A DNA stretch of 64,000 nucleotides from Temnothorax longispinosus (taxonomy: Eukaryota > Arthropoda > Insecta > Hymenoptera > Formicidae), in contig NC_092366.1 of the NCBI RefSeq assembly GCF_030848805.1, positions 10,959,279 through 11,023,278 of the forward strand, read 5' to 3'. Positions 34,441 to 45,492 of this stretch are shown one piece after another. Position numbers and translations under genes: made by a program. The notes beneath the pieces were generated by a model that saw only the letters and a list, made by a program, of their open reading frames with translations, was not told the origin of the DNA and searched no databases. Numbering within the stretch: position 1 is the stretch's first letter; each line of letters starts with the position of its first letter.

Positions 34441-35340
34441 TTATACTGCTGTATAACATATCTTTATAATGTTTAAAAATCGTGTAATGATAATAAAATA
34501 AAAAAAAAGTAAGTAAATATTAAAGATAATAACGCAATAACAATTAATGTACAATAATTATTAATATAAAATTCGTATATATTTAACATAATATAATATT
34601 AATATAATAACATTAACAATGAGACCGCCTAAAGACGCTAAGTACCTGACAAAATGAAGAATTTATTTAATGAATCGAATCAAAGTTGAAAAATAATTAG
34701 GAATCAAATTTAAAGAAACATCCTTTTCTAAAAAGGAAATGTAAAGTTTATTGTTGTCGCTTTTCCGCGATGCCGATTGGTTCTCTTGCTGCGCTTATAC
34801 TTCATTTGCAGCTGTCATTGTATATTTTGACAGTTGTGTGTATCAAGGAGTTAATAGTGTAATAGTAATAACATAATGTTAAAGTTAAATAGCGCGCGTC
34901 TGTAGTGTCTAGTAATCTAAAAAAATATATTCTTTATTTATGTGTATGCATATATGTTCACGGAGTAAGTTTTAGTACCATATTTTCAATTATTCTTATA
35001 ATATTTTTGCAATGTTATTCTAATATTTTAACAAAATATTGCAATTGTTTTTGCAAACATTGCATTGCAACTTGTAACGTTCCTGCAATGTCTTGCAAGC
35101 TTCTATGCTGTATGGGTCTCTGTTTTGATTTAAAAAAACTTAAAAAATAAAAATAAAATTGTCGTGTACCAAATTTGGTCTTCAAATGACGTCTAATCTT
35201 GCGTCTAATTCATGTCCTTTTTATGACATCATACTTTCGTCCACAATAGGACGCCAAATACATGTCATATAAAGGACATATGACGTCTTGGACAAAATAT
35301 GACCTTAAATTGACGTCAATAAGACCATGTGCTACCTGGG
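34441..35340. other. Right interior of the 3-kb TIR element
   Basis: AT-rich, with the GACGTC-rich subterminal zone at 35160-35330. No transposase is recognisable. Confidence 0.45.
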
Positions 35341-35342
35341 TA

Positions 35343-35708
35343 AAGTTTAAAAAATATTAAACGGTCAGAACTGTTTGCAAAAATGATTCTAAAGCATAAA
35401 CCTCTTATAAAACTGTTGAAAACTCCATTTAGAACTGCGAAAAATCATTAGCACGACACATTTTCACTAAGGGTAGTGATGGACGTAACTGTTAAAAATT
35501 ATTTTAAAAATACGTAATTACCGGAACTCTTTTGAAATTAATTCTAAAGCATAGAACTCTTGTAGAACTGTCGAAAAGAACCGTTAGAATTGCAGAACAT
35601 TATCAGCACGACACAGTCTCACTAAATGTCGTGTTGGGCACAAATAAAAAATTACTTAAAAATTGATGACGAATAAAATTAAATGACGAGGCATTTGGCT
35701 ACTATAAT

Positions 35709-35792
<84 letters not shown>

Positions 35793-36095
35793 GTGCCTTT
35801 TTCGAGAAATTAATCGAATTTCTCTTCTTCTTCAGCGGCACCACAGCTTAATTAATAGAATATCTGATTAAAATTGCGAAAAATTATCAGGACGGTATAC
35901 ATTTTCACTAAATGTCGTTCTAGGCACAAATATCAAAAAGTGTTTCAAAATTATTAATTGGTGGGATATACATCCGAAATTGTATATATGCACGTGGAGA
36001 ACTCGAATAGAACTATCGAGAACTCTTGTCAAAAATTATAATTTTTAACGCGTTGTGGTACTTTAGAGAGAAAGCTGTTGTGCTAAATTCGCGAA
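35343..36095. repeat. Right arm of the inverted-repeat block, with tandem subrepeats
   Basis: Two to three degenerate subunits, each with a GCACGACAC...TTTTCACTAA or CAGTCTCACTAAATGTCG phrase (near 35450, 35605 and 35885). The last (35870-36095) is the inverted partner of 29876-30090. The open frame at 35683-35871 lies in it and is not a gene. Confidence 0.55.
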
Positions 36096-36937
36096 ATTTT
36101 TTAATTTCAATTTTTTAATATAAAGTACGAAATTCTTTTTAATGAATTTCAGAAACTGTAGAACTGTGGAAAGTGCTATTAGATATATATGTGCTATAGA
36201 TATAGTGCTATTAGCTTAGTATTTTTTTAAAATTCGTAGAATGTTGTGCAAACTTTACAGACGCACATCGGAGTCTTTTGTCACAGATGCATTATTTCCA
36301 TACCATTTCAAAGCAAATTGTTGCAATTTATTCTTCTCCTCTTAATTTAATCACTGCTTCGATTTTGAAATAATTTTGATATTAAGAACGATCACTTTGA
36401 ATGTATATCTATTTTTACCACATCCATTAATTTTACGTATTTAATTGAAACAATATTTTATTTACAATTCTTTCTAATTTCTTTAATATTTAAATAATAT
36501 CAAATATATTTTTCAGTTACAAAAATTTTTATAGATTATTTTTATAGGTTTAGTTACGAAGATATTGAATTTTTTAATAGAAACGCTTTTCATAATTATT
36601 CAATTCAATATCACACAGAAAATAAACAGCTATAGATATATTTTGCAATAACAATATTTTCAGGTATTATATTTTAAAAACTGTTATCCATGTTTTAAAA
36701 TAAAATTTCAATTAGGCATTAGATAAACAAAATTAATTTGTACTAAAAAAGAAATATACCTGTCACACTAAAACAACAGATGTTTATCGCATGAGTTTTA
36801 GATAGCGGACTGATAATTAATAAAATGCGGTTTTCCTGAATTGTTATCGAATTACTGGACCATACTATGCTATCAGGTTAACTCACTTAAAAAATTGATA
36901 GATTGGAGTCGTTAATGGCTAGGTTAATGGCTAGGTT
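36096..36937. other. AT-rich spacer
   Basis: No gene recognised. Confidence 0.5.
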
Positions 36938-37094
36938 TACACCCTGAATTTAGGTTGCGGCCTATACCTCAAATTCGACCTAAATTATTTAGGCCGCCTG
37001 CTGTAAATATATTTGATAGGCGGCCGAAACTAGCTTCAGGTCAGACTTTAGGTTGAATTTGAGGTATAGGCCGCGGCCTAAATGTCCCGGTGTA
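36938..37094. mobile_element. Short palindromic MITE
   Basis: Inverted arms of about 47 bases (TACACCCTGAATTTAGG at the left, inverted CCTAAATGTCCCGGTGTA at the right) sharing GCGGCCTATACCTCAAATTC. Confidence 0.65.
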
Positions 37095-37598
37095 CCCGTG
37101 CCCAATATGACTAAAACGAGAACCATGAATAACAATAAACGTAAACAAGACAAAAGTTATTTTTATGCAGAACGCAGGATGGAATTTTTCAAAGAAATAC
37201 TTACCGGAAATCTTGGTGTACAAGAATTTCATATTGTTGTATATTTTTTTATAAATAAATTAAAATAAAGTATGAAATTATTTCACAGATTTTAGTGGAT
37301 TTAAGTATTTTATGAAATTAGAGTGGTTAGAAAATAAATTGGTATTAATCATTTTTTATCTTAATAAAAGTTAACATAAACAATAAAAACATTTTAATAA
37401 TTTTCGTAATTTAAACAAGAAATTAAAAACAATTATTAGAAATCTGAAATTATTTTGACGGATCGAGTCGGTTTTTTTAGTGTTGAAACTTACATATTTG
37501 AGAATTTAGCGTTACGATCTATATCTCGGTTCATAGAACACGGAGAGGAAAACTAAAAACACTTTTCTGTTATAATTTAAATCACAGCTATCGATTAA
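37095..37598. other. AT-rich spacer with small unassigned open frame
   Basis: A + strand open frame ending at 37268 reads NNNKRKQDKSYFYAERRMEF after its first part; no family recognised and it overlaps the MITE. No gene is called. Confidence 0.4.
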
Positions 37599-38004
37599 GG
37601 GGATCCTAAAGCCGTCTGTATTACCGACCAAATTCTATATATCTGTCTTTATATAGACAATATAGCTTATATTGCATTCATTACAATTAATCTTTTTTTG
37701 TAGGCTTTTATTCTTAGTTCCAATTGCACAATATTGTTCTTACATGTTGTCCCCTAGGTCCCTAGGTCATGCCGGTCTAATTTTGTGGATATTTATTGTG
37801 AAATTTTTGTACAAAGCAAATATTGTCGTCACGTATAACAAAAAATATTAATTTTTTTTCGTTTTTGATATAAATTCGACCACCATGATCTAGATTTTGA
37901 TGCGTACTTAAACTTTGGAGAAGGATTTTTGAATCCATAAAGCCAATAAAAAGATATGCGTTAAGAAAAAAACCGGTATTACATCAGATGGCTTTAGGAT
38001 CCCC
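37599..38004. mobile_element. TTAA-flanked TIR element, 406 bp (empty-site relative of 30290-31873)
   Basis: TTAA at 37595-37598 and 38005-38008; ends GGGGATCCTAAAGCC and GGCTTTAGGATCCCC, a perfect 15-base inverted repeat. There is no coding capacity. It represents the state of the related element at 30290-31873 before the minisatellite unit entered it. Confidence 0.75.
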
Positions 38005-38008
38005 TTAA

Positions 38009-38400
38009 GACTTGTTTTAACTCAATCGGTTCGATCGTTGTTGAGCCATAAAAATATGAAATATTATTTCCACTTATATCTCGACGGCTCGTGTAAATAT
38101 AGGGTATTTCGTTGCCGTTCTACGCGAACTTCATTACGTGTGAGCTTAGCGCGAGACGCTACCATGTCTCTTGCTTGTTCAAGTAAAAATTATAAAAAAT
38201 TACATAGAAACTTATTGCTTTTGAAACATATTAGGTATTTGTTACTTACGAATAATGTGTGTGTGTATACGAGTTATAAAAAATTCTTTTTAAAATATCT
38301 AGATTTAATGTACATTGTATTCATTTTCAATATTGTAAAAATAAAATTAAAACGTTAATAAAATTTATTTTATCAAATAAAATAAAGAGTTAAGAAAAAA
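38009..38400. other. AT-rich spacer
   Basis: The open frame 38038-38358 has no recognisable domain or supporting signal. Confidence 0.4.
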
Positions 38401-38706
38401 TGTGCAAGTAGAAACTTGCACATTGCTTCTTCATAGTTTTTAAGTGTGCAAGTAGAAACCTGCACATTGCTTCCTTATAGTTTTTAAGTGTGCAAATAGA
38501 AACCTTCGCTCACGAAGCTCCTCTATGAGAAAGCTTTTATTTTATTCGATGTATAATTATTAGTATTTATTTGTTTAGGTTTCTTTATAGAGGAACCTTT
38601 GTGAGCAAAGGTTTCTACTTGCACACTTAAAAACTATGAGGAAGCAATGTGCAAGTTTCTACTTACACACTTAAAAACTATGAGGAAACAATGTGCAAGT
38701 TTCTAC
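38401..38706. repeat. TTGCTTCCTC-family palindrome
   Basis: Arms with repeated GTGCAAGTAGAAACTTGCAC and TTGCTTC phrases, inverted around an AT-rich centre near 38555. Confidence 0.65.
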
Positions 38707-39685
38707 AGAAATTGGTAACTCCTTCACCGATCCTCGCAAAATTCAAAACAACCTTCTTTTAATAATACTCTATATAAAATTAGATGTACATCTTATACAC
38801 TTTTTAAGCAGAAATCGGTAATCTCTTCACCAATCCTTGCCAAATTAAATAACAATCTTTCTTTAAAATGATACTCTATCCATCAAATAACTTATGGTAG
38901 ATCGAGGCGAATCGGATCAATATAAGTTTTAAGACAGTATTTGTTAGTGTTTTATTTCAAACAAGCTATTTTGTCGTGCTAATTAGTAATTCGATTTGCC
39001 TCGGTCTACTCTATACATTTTTTAAGCAGAAAGCAGTAACCCTTTCACCAATCTTCGTCAAATTCAAAACAACCTTCCTTTAATGATACCTTATTGTATA
39101 TAAGATTACATGTATAACTTGTACATTTTTTAGGCAAAAATTGGCAACCCCTTCACCGATCATTGCCAAATTCCACCAACCTACCTTTAATGATACTCTA
39201 TCCATAAAAAAAAAATCAGCTCGATATCTCAAAATTTACGGAAATTAGAGCAACCACGGACATTTCTAAAAATAGCCAAAAATTGGTAATCCCTTCACCA
39301 ATCCTAGCTAAATTCAACACCAACCTATCTTTAATGATAGGTACTCTATCTATAAAAAAAAAAATTAAGCTTGATATCTCAAAATTTGCGGAAATTAGAG
39401 CAATCACGTAGATTTTTTTAAACAGAAATTGATAACCCCTTTAATATTAGCAATTTTTATTAATTCTATTATATTCTTCAATTTTTTCTACCCTTATTTC
39501 ATATATAATTCTTTAAAATTTAGTTAATTAGTTCTTGAGTTATAGAAATTTCAGTAAACTTGGTTGTTTTTTTTTAACAGAAATCGGTAACCCCTTTATT
39601 ATTAACAATTTTTATTAATTTTATTATATTCTTCAGTTTTTTCTACCCCTATTTCATATATAATTTTTTAAAAGGAAGCAATAAC
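38707..39685. repeat. GGTAACC subunit array of the TTGCTTCCTC family
   Basis: Five or more degenerate units of about 110-130 bases containing variants of ATCGGTAACCCCTTCACC and TTTAATGATACTCTATC, ending in the GAATATAATAGAATT-type unit in inverted orientation. The same array, in the opposite orientation, fills 61990-62850. Confidence 0.6.
38898..39008. mobile_element. 111-bp MITE inside the GGTAACC array
   Basis: TAGATCGAGGCGAATC at the left and GATTTGCCTCGGTCTA at the right. The same 111-bp insert sits at the equivalent point of the distant copy (62276-62386). Confidence 0.75.
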
Positions 39686-40033
39686 CCCCCGAGAATATAT
39701 GTTTACATACAGAACATCATGTAGTTTTTTCTATCAGCATATTTGCATGTATAGTATTATAAAATTAATACAATAAAATAATATTTAATTGTTTTCGCAG
39801 TTGCGTATAGAGAGATATTCCAAAATCTTTACAGCATATGTCGTAAAATATGTCAATTTCACCCTATGTATCGGATATGTAATCATTTTTTAGTATAATA
39901 CAAATTTGTCCATACACTTAACTTGTTAATTACAGATCTACGTTTGAAAAAAAAATCATAAATATATTAATTCCTGTAATTAAGTTATCTACAAATTCTT
40001 TTAAAGCAAATTAAGGATAAAATCGTCATTAAA
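39686..40033. other. AT-rich spacer
   Basis: No feature supported. Confidence 0.4.
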
Positions 40034-40412
40034 CAATTCTTCGCTCTGGCAAACCACGCGCTGTTATTTATGGACGTAAATTGCAGCTAGTCTCAACCAA
40101 AGCTAGAATTGCACAATCATTAAATTAAATTAATAATCAATTTAATCACACTAACATGGTTCAAATTCTGGCGGAATGTTATTTTTCGCAACGTATCTTT
40201 TATTCTATATATTTATATATATATATCCTATTCTATATATCCTGTATTTCTCATATCGTTTATTATAATTTATAATTTCCTAAAAGATGTATGTTAGTGT
40301 TATCAAATTGATTATTAATTTAATTCTGTAATCATACTGTTCTGGCTTCAATTGAAACTGTGATTCAAGGCCGTAAGTATAACGGCGCGTGGTTTGCTAG
40401 GGCGATGAATTG
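40034..40412. mobile_element. TIR element, ~380 bp
   Basis: CAATTCTTCGCTCTGGCAAA and its inverted match at the right end (about 40382-40412); inverted similarity continues inward for over 100 bases. Non-coding. Confidence 0.65.
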
Positions 40413-41704
40413 TACATAAAATTCATTCAATAATATTGTATCAAATTACCAAAATTCAGTCCCGATAGTAAATGACATTTTCTCTAAATTTATTGTATAT
40501 CATAATTTATTGTATAGGTATCATACCTATCAGTCTTGTTTCACTTATCATTATCTTCTTATAATAAGTTTAAACAAAAAATGTTCTTCTTACGTAAAAG
40601 TGAACGCTCTTTCCGATTTTGCAATAAAAAGTACCTCCTTCTATTTTTAAAAATATAATTGACCTTTAAAATACCTTAAAAATTCCACTCAAGGGCAATT
40701 TAAGGTCACGATATTATACTTTCCTCGAAACTTTACAACTTTTATTTGAAAATTGTTTTCTAAAACTCCATGATTTCAAGATATTTGACTGTTAAAAATA
40801 AAATGGGACACCCGGTATGTACATAGAGCTTAAGTAACCTACGATGCTCATCTGTAATTCTTTAAGATCGGTGTGACGACGAATCTAAATTCAGCGCACG
40901 ACTTCAATCTTACGACTTCGTACTTCGCGCTTTGGATATCAAGTATATCCGAATTGGCAATTCTTAAACCGGGTTCCCACAAAGTGGCGTTTAAATATAT
41001 GTATATGCGTAGCAAGGCAATAATTCTATCTCAAATATTTATTATACCGTCTAAGAAGATATGGAAAAAGAATTTATAAGAGAAGAAGAGAGATAAAGGG
41101 GAGGGAGAGAAAAAAAAGGGGAGGGCGAAGATTGTGTTGCATGATCAAATGTGACCATATGAAGCATGTAGTAAAATTGTAGAACATGTTTCAAGTCTTT
41201 CTTTAGTGTTTCAATCTTTTTGGAGGACGCGCGGACATATCGTAAGAAATATGTTTACTTTTATTTTGTGTCACGTATATAGTTGTCGCGATCGTTGAGC
41301 GTTAACGTTTCTTATTATTCTTTATGAGAATAGCTCCAGAGAGAAAGAAATTGATAATAAAATAAACGGTATGACACTTCGTAAGAATGTTAGATATAAA
41401 GTGATTATAATAGTTAAATAAGATCCAAAATTCCAACTCCTGCAGACGAGATAATGAGACTACCAAACAAATTTTTAATGCATTATTAACCCCACTCAAG
41501 AAGAGTGTGTCAAAAAAAGAACTGTTTAATTCAAAGATGATGGTAAAAAACGGAAACGTAGGTACTTAGATACTCCAACTCTTCCCATTTATTCCGACTT
41601 CTTATAAAAGTGATCTGTCTGCGTCTTGCACTTTACATGTTTGCAGTTGGGTTTGCGAAGATTGACAGATCAAACAGATACACAAGTAAAACACAAATAA
41701 TGAG

Positions 41705-41705
<1 letters not shown>
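40413..41705. other. AT-rich DNA with a repeat end
   Basis: Contains a decayed end of the GGTGTC foldback family (about 40600-40830, ending GGGACACCCGGTATGTACA) and a purine-rich stretch at 41080-41130. No gene. Confidence 0.45.

Positions 41706-41742
<37 letters not shown>
41706..41742. repeat. (AT)n microsatellite
   Basis: Pure AT dinucleotides. Confidence 0.9.
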
Positions 41743-41745
<3 letters not shown>

Positions 41746-42009
41746 AAATATATATTATATATGTAATATTTGTAAATATTACATAATGAATGATATTTCA
41801 TTACTTGTGTTTTACTTGTGCATAGAATAATGAATAAGATTTATTGATGATCTTATTTTTATTCTGACTTCTGTTAAACTAGTATTTTTATTGTAAAAAA
41901 GTAAAATGTGATATAATAGAATTAAGTGTTCTATCTACGTGTTAATTTAATGCTCTATTTTTGATTTTGTAGAAATATATAAAAATATAGAACATTTTAT
42001 TAATATTAT

Positions 42010-42310
42010 AGGGGAGAGTGGGGAAACCCGGGAAAAAACCTCTTATTTATTCATATTAGTTTATATTAGTAGATATATGATTATGTATGATCATATAAGA
42101 AATGGAAAATATAATCTTAGACAATATTATATGGCCATATATAAGCATATATGATTATATACTCGGGAAAAAATACCTCTTATTTGTTCATATTAGTAAA
42201 TATATAATTATATATGGTCATATAAGAAATGGAAATATAATCTTGAACAATATTATATGGCTAAATCTCTTTAAGTATAACTTTATATAGTCATATATGG
42301 TTTTATACTA
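42010..42310. repeat. CATATAAGA-type repeat
   Basis: Repeated CTTATTT, CATATAAGAAATGGAAAATA and ATTATATGGC phrases, duplicated at about 42090-42140 and 42210-42260. Related to the palindromes at 46877-47100 and 52190-52400. Confidence 0.5.
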
Positions 42311-42316
42311 GTGGTT

Positions 42317-42827
42317 TTACTTATTACTTCGAAAGGGCGTTTTATCTCATGCCGAAAAGGCTTTCTCGAACTTTTTCCAGAAAATGGCTGCCTTCCTCGA
42401 GCTTTCCACGTGCCGGCAAGTCGCGCTGGATGTATCTCACTGGCTTTCCTTTCTGCGACGACAGTTGTTGTCCTTTATTTGCTGCGTATACGATCCACCG
42501 GTATATTGGCTGCTGCACATTGAGAGGCAGATCTCGGCTACCTCACAACTCGATTACAAGTTAACAGCGAAAAGATGACGCAACTAAGTATTTTACTCGA
42601 ACTGATTACAACGGGTGTGTAACGCACGATGTCCGGAAGACGAATGCTCGCTCGCCCGGGCTGCGCGCCCTCCAACATGCTCAAGCATGCGCGGTAAACT
42701 TGCGCCTCGCCGCCTGGGACGCAACGTAGTCGGCGCCGCTTGCGCGCCTTTTCACCGACCTACGTAGAATGCGCGGCCCGACCTATCGCATTACAACTGC
42801 CACTAATGGCCGCAAAAAAACAACACA

Positions 42828-42868
<41 letters not shown>

Positions 42869-42879
42869 AACTTCAAACA
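42317..42879. mobile_element. LTR-like fragment related to the Copia-A insert
   Basis: Similar along its length to 24180-24697: ACTTCGAAAGGGC, AAATGGCTGCCTTCCT, CGCGAAAAGATGACGCAA-like, GCTCGCTCGCCCGGGCTGCG, a microsatellite of CT (42832-42866) and a CTTCAAACA end. The left part of the element is missing. Confidence 0.6.
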
Positions 42880-43264
42880 CAATGTAAGTTTCTGAATCAC
42901 TTCCATCGGAATCACTCAACACTTCTCCTACGTTTATATTGTCATTCATATGATCTACATAACAAATAATAAAATATATTTCTTCATTATACATTTGCTT
43001 CGATATTATTTATTACATGATATATATGAATTATAACCTTCTGATGTTTCTGAATCACTTCCATCGGAATCACTCAAACCTTCTCCTACGTTTACATTAC
43101 GATCTACATAAAAAATAATAAAACATATTTCTTAACTGTACTATTACATACAATACAATATTTGCTTCGATATTATTCGTGATGTATATTTAATACCTTC
43201 TGATGTTGTACCGCTAGTACTTGATTTATTACATGTATCGTATTTTTCTTCTTCAAATAATGAC
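42880..43264 (-). other. Three phase-compatible exon-like blocks, acidic Ser/Asp-rich
   Basis: On the minus strand a block ending at 43197 (reading FEEEKYDTCNKSSTSGTTSE) is followed by GT. A 66-bp block 43103-43038, preceded by AG and followed by GT, reads NVNVGEGLSDSDGSDSETSE. A third from 42954, preceded by AG, repeats NINVGEVLSDSDGSDSET and runs into the LTR-like fragment at 42879. The gaps (93 and 83 bp) have intron-like edges, and the phase (one base carried over) is the same at both joints. It could be a tandemly duplicated exon of a host gene or of a transposase with an acidic N-terminus. The family is not identified. Confidence 0.35.
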
Positions 43265-43353
43265 AATAATGGCGTTTAAATTTTTTTCATCTGGCGATAT
43301 TTTTGCGCTCAAAATTTTGATTTTAATTTTTTATTACCATCCATTGTCGTGTG

Positions 43354-44120
43354 AGGCTACAACTACATCTATTGTAATATTTATCGTAAGCGGTCGTAAC
43401 GCTCGTCGTAATCGCTATCGTAAGCTCGTCGTATGACTTGATTTAGCTTGAACTCTTTCCAATTACGACGCTCGTCTGGCGTTGCAATTATAACCTAAAG
43501 TAACAACTAACATTTATCGTAATGCTTTGATCGTGGGAATTAATGAATAATAAAGACAGAATGACATCACAAATGAGAATTATCTGAGTTTTTTATGTAA
43601 ATGGAAAGCAACTCTATAAACACATTTTTTTTCGCACGTCGAGAAAGCTGATAGGTTAGGTTATGTTGTAACGCCAGACAAGCGTCGTAATTGTAAAGAG
43701 TTCAAGTTGAATCAACTCATACGATAAGCTTACGATAGCAATTACGACGAGCGTTACGACCGCTTACGGTGAACATTACGATAAATGTAGTTTGTTACAG
43801 TAAACATGTAAACATTACCGCACTGTTTCGACTCGTGTGTGGAATCGGCCATCCGTCGCACAGATGATGTGCGACGGATGGCCGCGCGCAATGGGCCACT
43901 TTCCACGCACTTTGTAATATAAAATAGGGTGTGTAACACGTGCGGGTTGAGAATTGGACACTCGTGCGGGTGATCGCACTCGTGTCCAATTCTCAACTTC
44001 TCGCATTTGTTACACAAATAACTATTATATAGATATATATTGGCATAGATATACGCGGTTTACGACGACTTCATTGCTTACGATCACGATCAAAGCGTTA
44101 CGATGATGTAGTTGTAGCCT
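43354..44120. mobile_element. TIR element with AGGCTACAACTACATC ends, 767 bp
   Basis: AGGCTACAACTACATC at the left and GATGTAGTTGTAGCCT at the right. The arms are rich in TCGTAA/TTACGA motifs (for example CGGTCGTAACGCTCGTCGTA and its inverse). A GC-richer interior segment (about 43795-44035) with its own palindromes (GAATTGGACAC / GTGTCCAATTC) may be a further insertion. Minus-strand open frames there are shadows. Confidence 0.65.
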
Positions 44121-44275
44121 ATCAGTTCTTCTACAACTGATTAGCGCTCAATTTAATTATTTATTATTTATTGCCGAACCAAATTATTTATTTACCATTT
44201 ATTTATTATTATTTATTATTATTTATTATCATTTATTATTATTTATTATTATTTAATATCATTTATTGCGAGATA
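44121..44275. repeat. (TTATTA)-type low-complexity tract
   Basis: Imperfect ATTTATTATTATTT repeats. Confidence 0.8.
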
Positions 44276-44964
44276 AATTAGTAGAGCTCTGCCAGCCGAA
44301 GGACCCCGGCCGCGGCAGGTGAAGGATAAAATAATCCTGTCTCAATTTTAACGTACATGTTTTAATAAATTTCTAAAAATTAAGAAGTCGATCTAGAAGC
44401 CAAAGAGAAGAATCTCGACAGCACCTAACGTGGCGCAAGTGTGGATCGCATTAGAAACTCAGTCAAATCCAGACCTGCGCCCGTTCAATTTTATGTAAAT
44501 GCCATATTAGGCGCGGACATGGCCCTGATATGGCTCTTTCCAGTTTTTAGGATAAGGCTGTGGCGTGGCAAACTTGCATGGCGCTGACAAGTGTCGTGGC
44601 GCTGGCAAGGCAATTTCTACCAGGGCATGTAAAAGTATATTTATAAGGTTAAAGATAATCATATATGAATATATACTCTATAATGGATTTATCCATATAA
44701 ATTTGTATAACTGTAAATATTCTTCTAGTATATTATTTTACTTAACAATATCAAATTAGTATGAAATATTTTATTTCTTATAGTTTCAGTTTACACAATT
44801 GCGTTTTAAATCCGACAAAGTCCATATTGGCACGCAGTGCCAATTTGAAAAACTGAAACATGTATTTAATAATAATTGATTGTGAAATATTATTAAGCAT
44901 CAAGATCCGCTTCGACCGAAAACGGCACTTCTCATTGCTTATGTTATTTTAAGTTTTCTTTTTT
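44276..44964. other. Unassigned sequence
   Basis: A GC-richer patch at 44285-44630 (with GGACCCCGGCCGCGGCAGG) looks like part of an element, but I cannot identify it. The remainder is AT-rich. Confidence 0.35.
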
Positions 44965-45480
44965 GAAGTGAAACTTCTTTAGGCACGGTAGTGAGTTTGA
45001 TTCGCGACACGAAAAGTGTAACGAAAATTTGACCAACAGGCGTACGGCGTTGGCGAGACGGTTCTTTTTCTGGCACGGTAGTAAGTTCGATTATGCGACA
45101 CGGAAAGTGTAACGAAAATTCGACCAATAGTCGTACGAAATGAAACTTCTTTGGTACGGTAGTAAGTTCGATTGTGCGACACGAAAAAACGTCACGAAAT
45201 AGTGTCACGAAAATTCGACCAACAGGCGTACAAAGTGAAACTTCTTTTGGATCGGTAAGTAAATTCGATTTTGCGACTCGAAAACGCGTCACGAAAATTC
45301 GATCAGGCGTACGGCACTGGCAAGACGGATATAGTGAGAACTGCGTGTAACACTATATTTTCGAGTTGCAGGCTTGGAGTGATTAATTCCGTTGCATTGT
45401 TTTTGTATTAATTTCAGAAAAGTTATGGCAAAGCCTTGCCTTCAGAAGTTTCACTTCTAACGCGCGTGGCGACCACGCGT
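44965..45480 (-). mobile_element. Minisatellite-bearing mobile unit, copy B (short array)
   Basis: Same start (GAAGTGAAACTTCTT) and end module (GGCAAAGCCTTGCC, AACGCGCGTGGCGACCACGCG) as copy A but with only about three array units. Confidence 0.7.
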
Positions 45481-45492
45481 TTATTTTTTTTT

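Larger units (their letters stand above)
32330..35340. mobile_element. 3-kb TIR element with TA flanks, heavily nested
   Basis: Ends CCCAAGTAGCACA and TGTGCTACCTGGG, with TA at 32328-32329 and 35341-35342. Both subterminal zones are packed with GACGTC/TGACGT motifs in several orientations, like transposase-binding repeats. The interior holds a Jockey-like fragment and further MITEs, and no transposase of its own. The superfamily is not recognised; TA flanks would suit Tc1/mariner-type elements. Confidence 0.55.

Noticed and set aside
43754..44017. Three overlapping minus-strand open frames
   Set aside because: They lie in palindromic interior sequence of a TIR element and read in all frames without a domain.
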